A stretch of DNA of 64,000 nucleotides from Shinisaurus crocodilurus (lineage: Eukaryota; Chordata; Lepidosauria; Squamata; Shinisauridae): contig CM037877.1 of NCBI GenBank assembly GCA_021292165.1, positions 306,222,063 through 306,286,062 of the forward strand, read 5' to 3'. A program made the translations under genes and the position numbers. Numbering within the stretch: the stretch's first letter is position 1; every line of letters starts with the position of its first letter. The notes beneath the pieces are model-generated. The model was given only the letters and a program-made list of their open reading frames with translations, ran no database searches and was not told the DNA's origin. This document shows positions 40,631 through 51,334 of the stretch, piece after piece.

Positions 40631-41127
40631 TATAGCATACACTTTCGTGCATGGAAGGTTATCCCAAGTTGCGGGTATATATACACATTGTGTGTATATG
40701 TGAGGTCAGAAGGAAACGAAATGCACAAAGACTGGTTTTGCACAACATGACAACCCATTGTAGGTGACCAGCCATGGTGAGTTGTCGTGTTGTGCAAACC
40801 CGGACCACTTTCCGCAGCATGGTTTGTTCGTGTGCAACAAGCCACCCTGAAAACCCATGGCTTGTTTTAGGGGGTCGCTGGACCCATGATGGGCTGTTGT
40901 GTCTTCTGAATCTGGGTGACTGACCCTATTGTGGGTCCAGGGACATGGCTAGGAAGCCGCTCAGCAAAAACCCCTTGCTGAGCTTGCCTGGGCCACCGCC
41001 AGTGACAGCTGCTCCACCCGTGTCCCAAGCGGCACGATAGAATGATGGTCACTGGCTCGATGTCCCCCGCTGTGATTCTGAGCCCTTTGTCGCTCGCAGC
41101 AGTTCCCCTTTTTAAAAAGTGCTAAGT

Positions 41128-41296
41128 CATAGAGATCATAGATCATAGAGTTGGAAGGAGCCTACAAGGCTATCGAGTCCAACCCCCTGCTCAATGCAGG
41201 AAGCTAGAGGAGGGGTCTCCCATCCAAGTAATAACCAGGCCTGACCCTGCTTAGCTTTCCACGCTCAGACAAGCTGAGCCAGCGTGAGCCACAGGC
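41128..41296 (-). mobile_element. 5S-rRNA-derived SINE with CR1 tail, copy c
   Basis: Reverse orientation: CATAGATCATAGAGTTGGA, CCCCCTGCTCAATGCAGG (CR1 tail), CTCCCATCCAAGTAATAACC, CCTGACCCTGCTTAGCTTTC (5S internal promoter) and AGCCACAGGC (head). Confidence 0.82.
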
Positions 41297-41559
41297 CTGT
41301 ATAGTCCCCTGGGATATGGGGTGGAGGACCGAAAGGGAAGTCTGGAGGACAGCCCATGGTGAGCCTGATCGTCTATCGGGGCACACTGCAGGTTGTTCAG
41401 CGAACAACCAACCCACCTTTGGTTATTCACAGGGTGGGTTAGTGTGATGTACGAATGAGCCTGAAGGGCCTGACTTCCTACATCAGCCTGCTTGAAAACA
41501 AAGGGACGATCATTGCCTCTTTTAAAAGTTCCATCCTTCACATTCTCAGATCTGGACCT

Positions 41560-42600
41560 CCCAAGGGAACATCTAGTCCAGCATAGTGTTCACACAGTAG
41601 CCAGTCAGCTGCCCACGGGATCCCACAAGCGGGACAGGAGTGCAACCGCACCCTCCTGCCCATATTCCTCAGCAACTGGTGTACATGGGCATACTGCCTC
41701 TCATACTAGAAGTAGCAGATAGCCATCAGGACTAATAGCTAGTAATAGCCTTCTCCAGGAATTTGTCCAATCCCCTTTTAAAGTCCTCCAAATTGGGGGT
41801 CATCACTACATTTTGTGGAAGTGAAATCCATAGTGAAGAAATCCTTGCTTTTATATGTCCTGAAACTCCCATCAATCAGCTTCATGAGATGACCCTACTG
41901 GGTTCTAGTATTATGGGAGAAAAAAGGTCTCCCTATCCTTTTCCTCCACACTATGCATAATTTTATACACCTCTATCATGTCTCCCCTTACTGACCTTTT
42001 TTCTAAGCTAAACAATCCCAGCTACTGTAACTTTCCTCATAGGGGAGTTAATTATTTACAGTATTTATTATACCGCACCTTTTTTCCTGCAAGGAACCCA
42101 AGGCAGCTTACATAATTCTCTGTTTTATCCTCACAACAACCCTGCCGAGGTAGGTTAGGCTGAGTCAGTGACTGGCCCAAAATCAGCCAGCGAGCTTCAT
42201 GGCCGAGCGGAGACTAGAACCCGATCTCCTGAGTCCCAGACCAACACTCTCATTTTAGTTGCCCTTTTCTGGAGTTTCTCCAACTCTACATTATCCTTTT
42301 TTGGTGTGGTGACCAGAACCGTACACGGTATTCCAAGTGTGGTCGCACCATAGATTTGTATAAGGGCAGCATGATCTTGGCAGTTCTGTTTTCAAATCCT
42401 TTCCTAATTACGCCTAACATGGATTTTGCCTTTTTCACAGCAGACACACGTGGGGTCGACCTTTTCATCGCGCTTCCCCCACAGCCCCAAGATCTCTTTC
42501 TTGGTGAGTCACTGCTAGCTCAGATCACATCAGCTTATACTTGAAGTTGGGATTTTTTGCCCCAATGTGCTTACCGTACTTTACACTTGCTTAAGTGTAG
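41560..42600 (-). mobile_element. CR1 fragment with nested SINE
   Basis: CTAGTCCAGCATAGTGTTCAC, TAGCCTTCTCCAGGAATTTG, ATCATGTCTCCCCTTACTG on one side, and TAGTTGCCCTTTTCTGG, ACGGTATTCCAAGTGTGGTC, TTGCCCCAATGTGC on the other. The minus strand of the latter encodes AVKKAKSMLGVIRKGFENRT and MVRPHLEYRVRFWSP. Confidence 0.78.
42050..42256 (-). mobile_element. tRNA-derived SINE nested in CR1
   Basis: TATTTATTATACCGCACC, CCTGCAAGGAACCCAAGGC, CACAACAACCCTGCCGAGG, GACTGGCCCAAAATCAG and GACTAGAACCCGATC, inside an otherwise continuous CR1. Confidence 0.78.
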
Positions 42601-42796
42601 GCCAAAGCCATTTCTACTGGAGGAAGCAAAGCCCTTGGCTGACCTCTGGGCACCATCTTCCCGAGTTTTTGCAAAGGTGCCGCCTTCAGCCATCTCGCCA
42701 GTGGCACTTCTAGCCTCCTCCCCTCCTGCGGGTCCTTGTTAGAACCTGGACTTGACTGGTCAAGAAATTAAGAGCACCCATTAAGTAAGACTTGTA

Positions 42797-42877
42797 GCCT
42801 GATCCTATTCAGGTTTACTCAGAAGTAAGTCCTACTATGTTCACCGAGTTCATGTAAGCGAGCATAGGATTGCTGCC
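42797..42877. repeat. AATCCTAT-family element, copy 5
   Basis: AGCCTGATCCTATTC, TTTACTCAGAAGTAAGTCC and GCATAGGATTGCTGCC. Confidence 0.65.
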
Positions 42878-43518
42878 TTATGCTAATTATCAAAACCCAA
42901 GCCACTTAGTTATTAGGAAACTAAATTCTAAAATGTTACACAAATACAAATGGCTATAAACAATATTTAAGAGAGCAGCAGCAGTTCCTCATCTTCCAGT
43001 AACTCTAGGGAAGAGCCTAAACATTATACACCAAAGCTACAAGTTAAAGCCAAAAGTTTGCTTTTAATAGGTGGCTACAGTTTTAAACAGGGCAAGGTCT
43101 CTCTTCCTAAATGAAGTGTCTGCATTCAAATTCTTCCAGGAAGCAAGGAGCTCCCACACTTGCCTTGGCTATCAGAGGGTGCCATGATGCAATTAAAAAG
43201 ATAGGCTGCTACCGCCTGCAAAGGGCATTCTCTGTGTAGAAGGTTGACTTACTCAAAGGTTGTCAAACAACAGGACAATCAACTATTATCCCAGTCACAA
43301 AGCTTGTGTTTCTAATTTGTCCAGAGCAAGGCATGAATGATGGCCTGCCTGCATTTTGTGTTGGTAATACCACAGAAGCTTGAGACTAAGCAATCCCCCT
43401 GCATATAATATATAATTGTGTGTGTGTGTGTGTTTTAATGCTCTCCCTGCCCCCATGACCCAAGAAATCCAAAATCTATAAAAACCAAGAGAGATCAAGT
43501 TCAGAGACATCATACAGT

Positions 43519-43600
43519 ACAATCCTAGGCATGTCTACTCAGAAGTAAGTTCAAGTTAAATGGGGCTTATTCCCAGGTAGGTGAGTATAAGACTGCACCC
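43519..43600. repeat. AATCCTAT-family element, copy 6
   Basis: ACAATCCTAGGCATG, CTACTCAGAAGTAAGTTC and GTATAAGACTGCACC. Confidence 0.6.
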
Positions 43601-43663
43601 AAAATTGCCTAAAGTTATGCTGCAACATGCTTCCTTACTTCTTACTGATCTTTGTGACTGACA

Positions 43664-43746
43664 GTGCTATCCTATACATCTCTACTCATCAGTAAGGTCC
43701 ACTAAGTTCAGTTATGCTTACTGACATGCAAGGGAGTATAAGACTG
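43664..43746. repeat. AATCCTAT-family element, copy 7
   Basis: GTGCTATCCTATACATC, CTACTCATCAGTAAGGTCC and GTATAAGACTGCCTGC; only 63 bp from copy 6 and in the same orientation. Confidence 0.58.
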
Positions 43747-43918
43747 CCTGCAGAGGGCACATTTTTAGCTTCCTTCAGAGAGACTGTGGAGCTGGCCTGC
43801 AGATCACTCCTTCCACAGAGTTCCTTCCAATGACTGGACAAAAGCAGCTCAATTTCTTATGCTGTGGAGCCCTTCAGGGTGTGTCCTCTAAAAAGTGTGG
43901 TTATGCTATCATTTTAAA

Positions 43919-44072
43919 ACATGAGAACCACCCTACTGGATCCGACCCAAGGCCCAGCTAGTCCAGCATTCTCACAGTGGCCAACCAGAAGACCCAATGG
44001 GAAGCCTAGAAGCAGGACATGAGAGCAATTTAGCACCCTCCTGCTCATGGTCCCCAGCAGCTGGTATACAGA
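43919..44072 (-). mobile_element. CR1-related 3' fragment
   Basis: GATCCGACCCAAGGCCCAGC, CTAGTCCAGCATTCTCAC, GTGGCCAACCAGAAG and CCAGCAGCTGGTATACAG, the same family as 52170-52405 in reverse. Confidence 0.7.
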
Positions 44073-44147
44073 AATGTGGTCACTATGCAGCTAGGGCTTC
44101 TGCTTGGCAATACCAAGTTTAAAAAGCCACCCACCCACATGTATGTA

Positions 44148-44352
44148 TGTAACTCGGGAGATCTGGGTTCTAGTCCCCACTCGGCCATGAAACTCACTGG
44201 GTGACTTTGGGCCAGTCACTGACTCTCAGCCTAACCTACCTCACAGGGTTGTTGTGAGGATAAAATGGAGGAGGATTATGTAAGCTGCCATGGGTTCCTT
44301 GCAGGAAAAAAGGCGGGGTATAAATATAATAAATAAATAAAAAATAAATAAA
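44148..44352 (+). mobile_element. tRNA-derived SINE, head truncated
   Basis: ACTCGGGAGATCTGGGTTC with the B-box, CTCGGCCATGAAACTCACTG, GGGTTGTTGTGAGGAT, GGCGGGGTATAAATATAATA and (AATA)n. Confidence 0.82.
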
Positions 44353-44525
44353 TCCTTGGTACAACTAGTTAGGCAAGTATATACAGAGATGTTCCCACCC
44401 ACCGCCCACTTAACTGCACCATCCTACTCCACTGGCATGACTGCCCAGCACATTCCCAGATGCTGTGTGCCACTCTGCCCCAGGACACAGAGAACGGAGA
44501 GGAATGCATTTGCCCAATGGCCACA

Positions 44526-44531
44526 TTTATT
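44526..44531 (-). terminator. MRPL17: MRPL17 poly(A) signal
   Basis: AATAAA on the minus strand, 260 bp after the MRPL17 stop codon. Confidence 0.6.
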
Positions 44532-44790
44532 CCCATGTGAATGAAGGCAACAGAGCTATTCTTTTGGGTTTCTGCTCCTATGCAAGAGAACTTCTAGGCT
44601 GCCTAGCACAGCAGATGAAGGCAGACTGACTTCACAAGCAGAAATCCCCCTCAGCATCATCAAGAGATGGTAGGGATGCAACAGCTGAAGGGTGCACCGG
44701 AGGCGTGGAATCCGAGAGGCAGCAACACTCTTTGCCACAGGTGGCTGCTTCCATCTGCCCCAGAGGGAGGAAGAAGAGTGTGAGGAGGCG

Positions 44791-45081
44791 CTACACAGCC
44801 GTGCCCACGGGGTGCTGCTCCGGGGGGCCCTGCGGGGCTTCTCTGGTGCTGAGCACGTCCTCCCGGTAGCCCTTCAGCAGCTGGTTCACCAGGGTCTTCT
44901 CACTGTCCCGGCGGGGAAGGGGCAGCGGGGGAAGCGGGTTCCCCTTGTACTCGATCACAGCCATCTTGGCTCGGTCCAGGTTCTCCCGGTTGGGAATCTG
45001 CCGCATGCGCGTGTAGTGCCCCATGTGAGCCTGGAAGCGCGGAGCCAGCACTTTGAAGAGCTTGTGGATCAGGTCCTTCTC
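44791..45081 (-). CDS. MRPL17: MRPL17 exon 3 coding part
   Basis: Acceptor CTCTTCCTGCAG; 96 codons and TAG. The tail after LLKGYREDV is variable in the family. Confidence 0.95.
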   Translation of the reverse strand, partial: EKDLIHKLFKVLAPRFQAHMGHYTRMRQIPNRENLDRAKMAVIEYKGNPLPPLPLPRRDSEKTLVNQLLKGYREDVLSTREAPQGPPEQHPVGTAV

Positions 45082-45668
45082 CTGCAGGAAGAGCCCAAAG
45101 CAGAGAGGCGGCCGCTCAGCATCGGCAGGGCCCAGCCAGCCCTCCCCCACCCCAGGAGCAAGGGCACGTCGAAGGGCCAAGGCTGCCGCCGCCGCCGCCG
45201 CCTCACCGTCAGCCAGAAGTCGGCCATGCGCATGGCTTTGGGGTCGCTGTCGCCGCGCTTGGCGTAGTCAATCAGCTGCCAGGCAGAAGGGGGAGAGAGA
45301 GAGAGAGAGAGAAGAAAGATGCCTCCTCAGGCAGGGATCCTCTGCCACGATCCACTGCAGCGGCTGCAGGAGGCTCTCCCTGCTCTGGAAGCCCCTCGGG
45401 GCAGAGGCCGCTGTCGGGGCCCTGGGCTTCGGCCTCCCTCCCGCGCCTCCCATTGGCTGAGAACGGAGAAGGCCCCGCCCCAAGCGGTGCTCACGTGCTC
45501 GGCATAGAAGCGCATCTCGTCCACGCGCGCGCGGGGGGCCTCGATCCGCTCGTGCCGCACCAGGCCCGTGACGAGGTTCCGCAGCAGGTCGAGGCGCGAG
45601 CGGGGCCCGAGCCCGAAGCGCCGCTGCACCCGCCCGTGCGAGATCCAGGCCGCCGCCGAGAGCCTCAT
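44791..45668 (-). CDS. MRPL17: Mitochondrial large-subunit ribosomal protein bL17m, three exons
   Basis: Component of the mitoribosome 39S subunit near the exit tunnel, homologous to bacterial L17. Exons: 45668-45495 (58 codons), 45275-45207 (23 codons) and 45081-44791 (96 codons plus TAG). Both introns are phase 0, giving 177 residues (human 175). Key blocks: [54 protein letters not shown]; then [20 protein letters not shown]; then [53 protein letters not shown]. The start is the family Met; an upstream in-frame Met (MTRGAS...) is less likely. The introns rule out a processed retrocopy. It is divergent from FANCD2OS, with 1.25 kb of CpG-rich DNA between the starts. Confidence 0.96.
45207..45275 (-). 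CDS. MRPL17: MRPL17 exon 2
   Basis: 69 nt between acceptor CTGCCTGGCAG and donor ACG|GTGAGG. Encodes [20 protein letters not shown] and WLT. Too short for a simple ORF scan. Confidence 0.95.
45495..45668 (-). CDS. MRPL17: MRPL17 exon 1 coding part
   Basis: 58 codons from the ATG to GAGCAC|GTGAGC; carries the N-terminal L17 core. Confidence 0.95.
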
Positions 45669-46702
45669 CACGGAGCCGCCGCCGAAGCCGGAAGCGCCCC
45701 TCGTCACGTGGCCGTAGGGAAGGCGGCGCCAGGCTCAGCCCCTGCCTCGCGCTGATCGGCCGGCGCTGGGACGGAAGCGGAAGTGAGGGCGCGAGGCAGC
45801 GCGATTGGCTGAGCGCTTCTGAGGTCAGCCACGTACCCGGCGAGTCGTCTCCCGACAATAGAGGCGCGCTTTACACAAGCGGCTAGAGTGGTACGGGGGG
45901 CTCCGCTTCCGGCTCTGATGGGCCTTTAAAACTGGGGGCGGGGGAATCCACGGCAGCCTCCTACACTGCAGGGCTGTCGTGAGCCGAGCTCCCCCCCTGC
46001 AATGTGGGGAATCGTGTCAGTGGGGCAGTTTTTTTTAAAGCGCCTAAAAAATAAAACGCAGAGCCCGTCGCGCGCCCCCCCCCGCACAGAAAGAAAACTC
46101 CCTGCGCACGGGGCCGAAAAGCCCCCCCCCGCGGAATGAGCCGCGCGTGGAAGCGCCCTGGCCCGCCCCTTGGAGAGCGGCGCCGCCGCGAGCGGGAGGG
46201 CGACGGGCCCCGGCGCGGGTCGGTCCAGCTTTCTGGCTTCGAGCGGCGGCGGGACAGAGCCCTGTCCCGCCTTCTTCAATACGGCCAATGTTTCCCCGAA
46301 CTGGGGTGCCCTATGCTGGAGACCGGGAGCAAATAAAGAAATAAAAGAGTAGTAATGAGAACCGAAAATATTCACAATGACAATATGAGATCGAACTTAT
46401 TTGTCATACATCCACGTGAGAAAGTAGAAAATTGGCTCAAATTTTGCAAGCTGACAAGGCAGAACCTGCTGCCACTATCAATGGGGTCACCCTATTATAT
46501 GAGAAGTCAGGGAAAAAAAAGGGTAATTCGCAGTAGACCAGCAAAGGTATCTGTCTCCCAATTGTTGCAAATAGCAACAGCAATTTTTTTACCCCTAGAT
46601 TCAAACCCACAAAACTGAAAACATCTATCTCATGGCAACTGGTTGCGGAAACGAAGTCCATCGCTGGAGAGGCTGTTGTAGTGCCGGAATGAGTGGGGCC
46701 TC

Positions 46703-46732
46703 GTGGTGGTGGTGGTGGTGGTGGTGGTGGTG
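46703..46732. repeat. (GGT)n trinucleotide repeat
   Basis: About ten GGT units upstream of FANCD2OS. Confidence 0.9.
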
Positions 46733-46920
46733 TGCTATTGGCAGGCGTCTGCTCTCGCCGGAGGAGGAGGAGGAGCCATCCTGGGGGTGGGGGCTTCTGG
46801 AAGGTTGCCTCTGGCAGAAGGTTCTAGGCTGACTGTGTTCACAATGGGTTGCCAAGGACACCAGGAGAGGAAAGGTGCGCCAGAGGTACGGACACCACAG
46901 GGGTGTGTGTGTCCGTCCAC

Positions 46921-47460
46921 ATGGCACTGACCAGAGCTGGCGGGTACCAGCTGTGGGCACCCTGGTCCCCACTGGATGAATCCCTGCAATGGCTGAGGGG
47001 CACCGTACCCAGGGCCAGTGGCACCAGGCACCCCTTCCGGGGTGGACAGAGCCCAGCTGCCGCTGACCTGGAAGTTCAGCTTTGCTTCCAGGGACTCAGC
47101 CTGGTGCTGGAGCCCGGTGCTCAGACGGGAGCAGGGCTGCCGCAGCCCCCCGGGGCCGCTGGAGAGACAAGGGGGCGCACTGGGACGGTGTGCAAGCCCC
47201 AGGCCGTGCGCCTCGCGGGGCTCGACTCGGTCTTTGGCCGCCGTGTGACAGCACAGCCCCCACGCTGGACTGGCTCACTGAGAGTCTCGGAGCGCTCGGC
47301 CTTCTGTCAAGTCATAAGCCCCCGCCAGTGCTGGCCCCGTGGGCTCCGGGAGCCACAAGCGCGCATGGCTATGGCCATGTGTCGGCAAATGTTGCGCGCC
47401 ATCCTCCTGCTTTACGCCGCCTACAAGAAGTGTGCCTTCGCCCTGCAACACTCCCGCTGA
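46921..47460 (+). CDS. FANCD2OS: FANCD2 opposite-strand protein homologue
   Basis: Small vertebrate protein of unknown biochemical role, expressed mainly in testis in mammals according to general knowledge. 179 residues in one coding exon. Family blocks: [20 protein letters not shown] near the N-terminus, [69 protein letters not shown], and the hydrophobic C-terminus [19 protein letters not shown] with FALQHSR. An acceptor-like ACCACAG at 46895-46901 just before the ATG fits a 5' non-coding exon. In mammals it lies antisense within FANCD2; no FANCD2 exon was recognised here, and its neighbour is MRPL17. No poly(A) tract or TSD was seen, so a retrocopy is not indicated but not excluded. Confidence 0.88.
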   Translation: MALTRAGGYQLWAPWSPLDESLQWLRGTVPRASGTRHPFRGGQSPAAADLEVQLCFQGLSLVLEPGAQTGAGLPQPPGAAGETRGRTGTVCKPQAVRLAGLDSVFGRRVTAQPPRWTGSLRVSERSAFCQVISPRQCWPRGLREPQARMAMAMCRQMLRAILLLYAAYKKCAFALQHSR

Positions 47461-48816
47461 GGGGCCCGCCTGGCTGGGAAGGGGCAGAGCAAAGCAGGTT
47501 CCTCGCCTCACCCTCAAGGCCACCTCATGACTGCACGCGCACCTCTTCCGCTCAGAGACACCAGCATCTCTGATCAGCAGACCCCCTATCTCCGTGTTCC
47601 CCTCTCCTCTATTCTGAAACGACATTTCTCCCACGGAGAGAAAATATTGAAAGTGTCAATACGGTAAGGAGACAATCCACAGAGGCGCACAGATCATTTG
47701 CAAAGAGATACCACACTGTCCATTTTACCTTGCCAAGAAGAATTTGCCACGGTCCATAAGTATTGTGAAGCTACTCCCTTGCAGCATCCGGCTTCTCAAT
47801 AATGGAAAGAACAATCAAGTGATCAGTACCAAAACAGGAAAACCTTTTACCAGAGAAAACCCGAGAAGAACAACAACAAGAAAACCCTTTTATATAAAAA
47901 CAAACCGTCCAAGAACAGTGAAACAGATCAAACAAGTTTTTGCACTTCCTCATTGTGAGAAGATATTCAGACATGCAACTGGTGAAGAGACATTTGCACA
48001 CCATTAGGTGTTCCATTTGCTTTACAAACATATTTGTAAAGCAAATTTTCAACACAGAAAAAGCATTCTTGTACTAATGAATGAAGCTGAGAAATTAAAT
48101 GCATTATTCATTAGCCAGCAAAACATAACGGGTAATACACTGCACTGGAGAGACTGCATGGACATCTGTAGATTGGCAGACGGAGGAGTTTTGAGACATT
48201 CTAAATAAAATAGTACAAACAAAATAGTATTGACAACTGCTAAATAAAACACATCACTTCATCTATATTTTAAATTACTGTACAAAAAGCAGTTAACCTT
48301 TCTCAAATTAAAACAATCATTATTGTTACCATTCATAGAGGAAAAGCTTCCACCAACTGGAAGTTTACTATACTAAGCTCAGTTGTTGTTTTTTTAAAGA
48401 CTTGTTTTATTTTCAGTGCGATATGCAGAAACACAGCCTCCAAATTTGTGTTTTCAATTAACTGTGAAGGAGCCTAAAAATGGATGATCCCAAGGCACAC
48501 AGTCCTCAGGCGCTTTACTCTTGTGTTCTTCTGATGAGCTCATTAAAGTAGGACGTATGAGCCTAAACAGTAGCTCTGATTTCTTGGTATGTCAATATGC
48601 CAAAAAAACACCCTCAAGCTTAAAAACAACAACACCATTTAACAATGTACTAACAAAATATTAATCAAATCTACTAAAATACTTGTATGCCGGATCCCAA
48701 AAGGGAGTTAAATTTAAAATGAACATTTGATTAATGGGTACCTCTGCCAGTCTGTTTTTAAATCATGTTTTCTTTTACAACCTATTATAGGCAGTTTACA
48801 CTACTGAATATACGTA
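47461..48816. other. FANCD2OS downstream region, no other gene seen
   Basis: A+T-rich from 47640 on. Poly(A) signals AATAAA near 48205 and 48242 may end the FANCD2OS transcript. Short open frames on both strands (47744-48007 and 47771-48055) show no recognisable domain. Confidence 0.45.
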
Positions 48817-49098
48817 CAGTAAAACCTTGGATTGCAAGTAACTTGGTCTGCAAGTGTTTTGCAACACAAGCAAATTTTTAAAATAAACTTTAACTTGATA
48901 AACAAGCGACGTCTTGCAATACAAGTACTGTAGTACGGTCAAGAAAAATGAAGACTTTACACTATCATTCTTTATTGCAGCTTAAATTAAAAATATGTGT
49001 ACAAATTTCTTATGGGGAATTTCGCTTTGATATACAAGTGCTTTGGATTACAAGCACGTTTCCGGAATGAATTATGCTTGCAGTCCAAGGTATTACTG
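48817..49098 (+). mobile_element. Tigger/pogo-like MITE, complete 282 bp
   Basis: CAGTAAAACCTTGGATTGCAAG at the left is the imperfect inverse of the right end GCAGTCCAAGGTATTACTG, with TA flanks (48815-48816, 49099-49100). Contains ACAAGTACTGTAGTACGG and no transposase frame. Reference copy for 1-156 and 40381-40630. Confidence 0.9.
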
Positions 49099-50248
49099 TA
49101 GATAGACACATCCTTCAAAAAACTTTTATTTTCCCTGTTAGCCAATTTTCATTTTAAAAAATAGAAGGTAAAGTATTTCTAGCCAAAGCAGGATTCTTGG
49201 GGCGGGTGGGTTCACTTGCTCAATACTAGACATGTGTTGCTAAGGACCACCACTCTTTTTGATCTTCACATCCAATAAAGTGCCAGGAGGCATTTGCCAC
49301 TTCAAGGTGGCGAAGGCAGGAGATGTATGGGTGGGGGTGGGTAGTTGTTCTTAAAGGCTGTAGAAATGGGCACTGAAGTCCTTCAGTGTATCTGAATGCT
49401 ACCCAAGAAATTTCTTTCTGGAGTATTCAGAGACATGTGACTCATCTCTGATGGCTTCTACACAGCATGCCTGGCTTCACCTGTTTAGTCCACCGGACAG
49501 TAAAAACCAATTATTCATGTTCAAAGGGATCAATGACCACCAGCAGTCAGATGGACACTGGTTATTCTATGTACTACAGACAGTGAGACCTGCATCATAC
49601 AAAAATTAACCCTTCTGTCAACAGAAAGCAGACACATCTTCCTTTCAGTGTACTGGTTGTCTTAATAAATTACTAGTGCAATCCTGTATGTGTCTACTCA
49701 GAAGTTAAGTTCCATGACTCCAATGGGGCTTGCTTCCAAGTAAGTAGGTATAGGTTTCCTTCTAGGTTCCTTGAAAGAGGGGGGAAAGGTGGGATGTAAA
49801 TGTAATGATAAATAAATAAAATCGGAATACTCCAAAGATAAAACACCTTGTTTTGTCTACAGCAAAATGAAAGAGTTTACAGCTAAACTAAAACAAAGCC
49901 AGGCTGCATTTTACACAGAGATTACACAGCTTGTACATGCACATCAGTATGGAATTTTTTCTTGGAATGGACCTAAATTTCCCAATCTCAGAGAGCAGCC
50001 AGTGTGGTTCTTTCTGTGTCAGCTGTGAGGGGGCGGGGTGGGGGATCACAACTCCTATTCCCAGCTCCGAGGTTGGAGCATTGTCTCTGACCTCAGGGCT
50101 GGGGATCCGATGGCCTCTCAGACGATGACGAGCGACCATAGGGCCATTCCCTTATGCTACAATATGCTGGTATTTTTTGTATTTTGGGCCCTGCCCCCTT
50201 GCCCCCCCCCCCACTGGAATGTTGCCCTTGAGAGTGTCTCTGAAATTG
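49099..50248. other. Intergenic, no gene seen
   Basis: Mixed-composition DNA with one AATCCTAT-family copy and no exon-like reading frame or delimitable element otherwise. Confidence 0.45.
49676..49757. repeat. AATCCTAT-family element, copy 8
   Basis: GTGCAATCCTGTATGTG, CTACTCAGAAGTTAAGTTCC, CCAATGGGGCTTGCTTCC and GTATAGGTTTCC. Confidence 0.6.
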
Positions 50249-50249
50249 A

Positions 50250-50297
<48 letters not shown>

Positions 50298-51030
50298 TAC
50301 AGTATTTGTATACCGCTCCACATCAAACAGATTCTGGAGCGGTGAACAGTAAAAAGACAAAAACAGATGAAAGAAAGAAAAACAATACATTGAAAACAAT
50401 GTAACAAACAGTGGTGGTTGGAGAGTGGAGAAGGCTTTCCGGAACAAGGAGATCTTCCGCAGGCGCCAAAAGCAACACAGTGTTGGAGCCTGCCTGACTT
50501 CCAGAGGCAGGGAGTTCCACAGAAATGGAACCACCACACTGAAGGCCCTTCTCCTGGTGGACTCCAGTCGGGCCAAAGGTCCATGAGGAACCACCAGGAG
50601 AATTACCTCAGTGACCAGGCAGGTTGGTATGGGTGGAGGCACTCTCTCCGTTATCCCGGTCCCAAGTTGTTTCAGGCTTTGTACACAAGTACCAGAACCT
50701 TAAACCCAACCCAGTAGCAAATAGGTAGCCAGTGCAGTTCCTTCAGCAAAGGAGTTGCATGCTGAAAAGGGGCAGCTCCTGTCAATAGTTGAGCTGCTGC
50801 ATTCTGCACTAGCTCCAGCTTCCGGAGCAGCCTTAAGGGCAGCCCCACATAGAGCGCATTGCAGTAGTCCAGTCTTGAGGTTACTAGCACCTGTAGCACT
50901 GTGGCCAAGCTATCCCTGTCCAGGAGAGGCCATAGCTGGTGAACCAATCAAAGCTGGTAAAAGGCACTCCGAGCTACCACAGTCACTTGGGACTCCAGCG
51001 ACAATGATGGATCTAGGAGTACCCCCTGTG
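50249..51030 (-). mobile_element. L2 LINE 3' end with (ATT)n tail
   Basis: The minus strand encodes LDYCNALYVGLPLRLLRKLE, LVQNAAAQLLTG, LLKELHWLPICYWVGFKVL and FSVVVPFLWNSLPLEVRQ. A 50-bp ATT microsatellite (50249-50298) at its 3' end is the retroposon tail. Confidence 0.85.
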
Positions 51031-51191
51031 TGTTGGCATTTCATTTAACACAGCAACATTGTGAGTGACTGTGACTCATTGCACAGGCATGTAAGTGCTT
51101 GCACCTGCTGGCTGGGTGAGGCACTGTTATCAGCACTATTTAACACAGCTGTGCCATGACTGTAATGCAGCAGTAGTGGCTCCCGTTACTG

Positions 51192-51326
51192 CAGTGTTTC
51201 TCAACCTTGGGTCCCCAGATGTTTTTGGCCTACAACTCCCAGCATGCCCCAGCCAGCTATGCTGGCTGGGGCATGCTGGGAGTTGTAGGCCAAAAACATC
51301 TGGGGACCCAAGGTTGAGAAACACTG
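51192..51326. mobile_element. 135-bp palindromic hAT MITE, copy C
   Basis: Same 135 bp as copies A and B, centre CTATG. Perfect 8-bp duplication CGTTACTG (51184-51191, 51327-51334). Confidence 0.95.
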
Positions 51327-51334
51327 CGTTACTG

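Larger units (their letters stand above)
45100..46290. promoter_or_regulatory. CpG island, likely bidirectional MRPL17/FANCD2OS promoter
   Basis: High G+C and CpG from MRPL17 exon 2 to about 46290, followed abruptly by A+T-rich DNA. It contains the MRPL17 start and ends about 0.6 kb before FANCD2OS. An AG microsatellite lies at about 45291-45312 in MRPL17 intron 1. Confidence 0.55.

Noticed and set aside
44791..45668. MRPL17 as a processed retrocopy explaining its unusual location
   Set aside because: Two introns with consensus splice sites and conserved phase 0 junctions show it is the intron-bearing gene.
47744..48055. Overlapping frames downstream of FANCD2OS as FANCD2 exons or zinc fingers
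   Set aside because: No FANCD2 motif, no regular C2H2 spacing and no supporting splice sites; more likely the 3' untranslated region of FANCD2OS.
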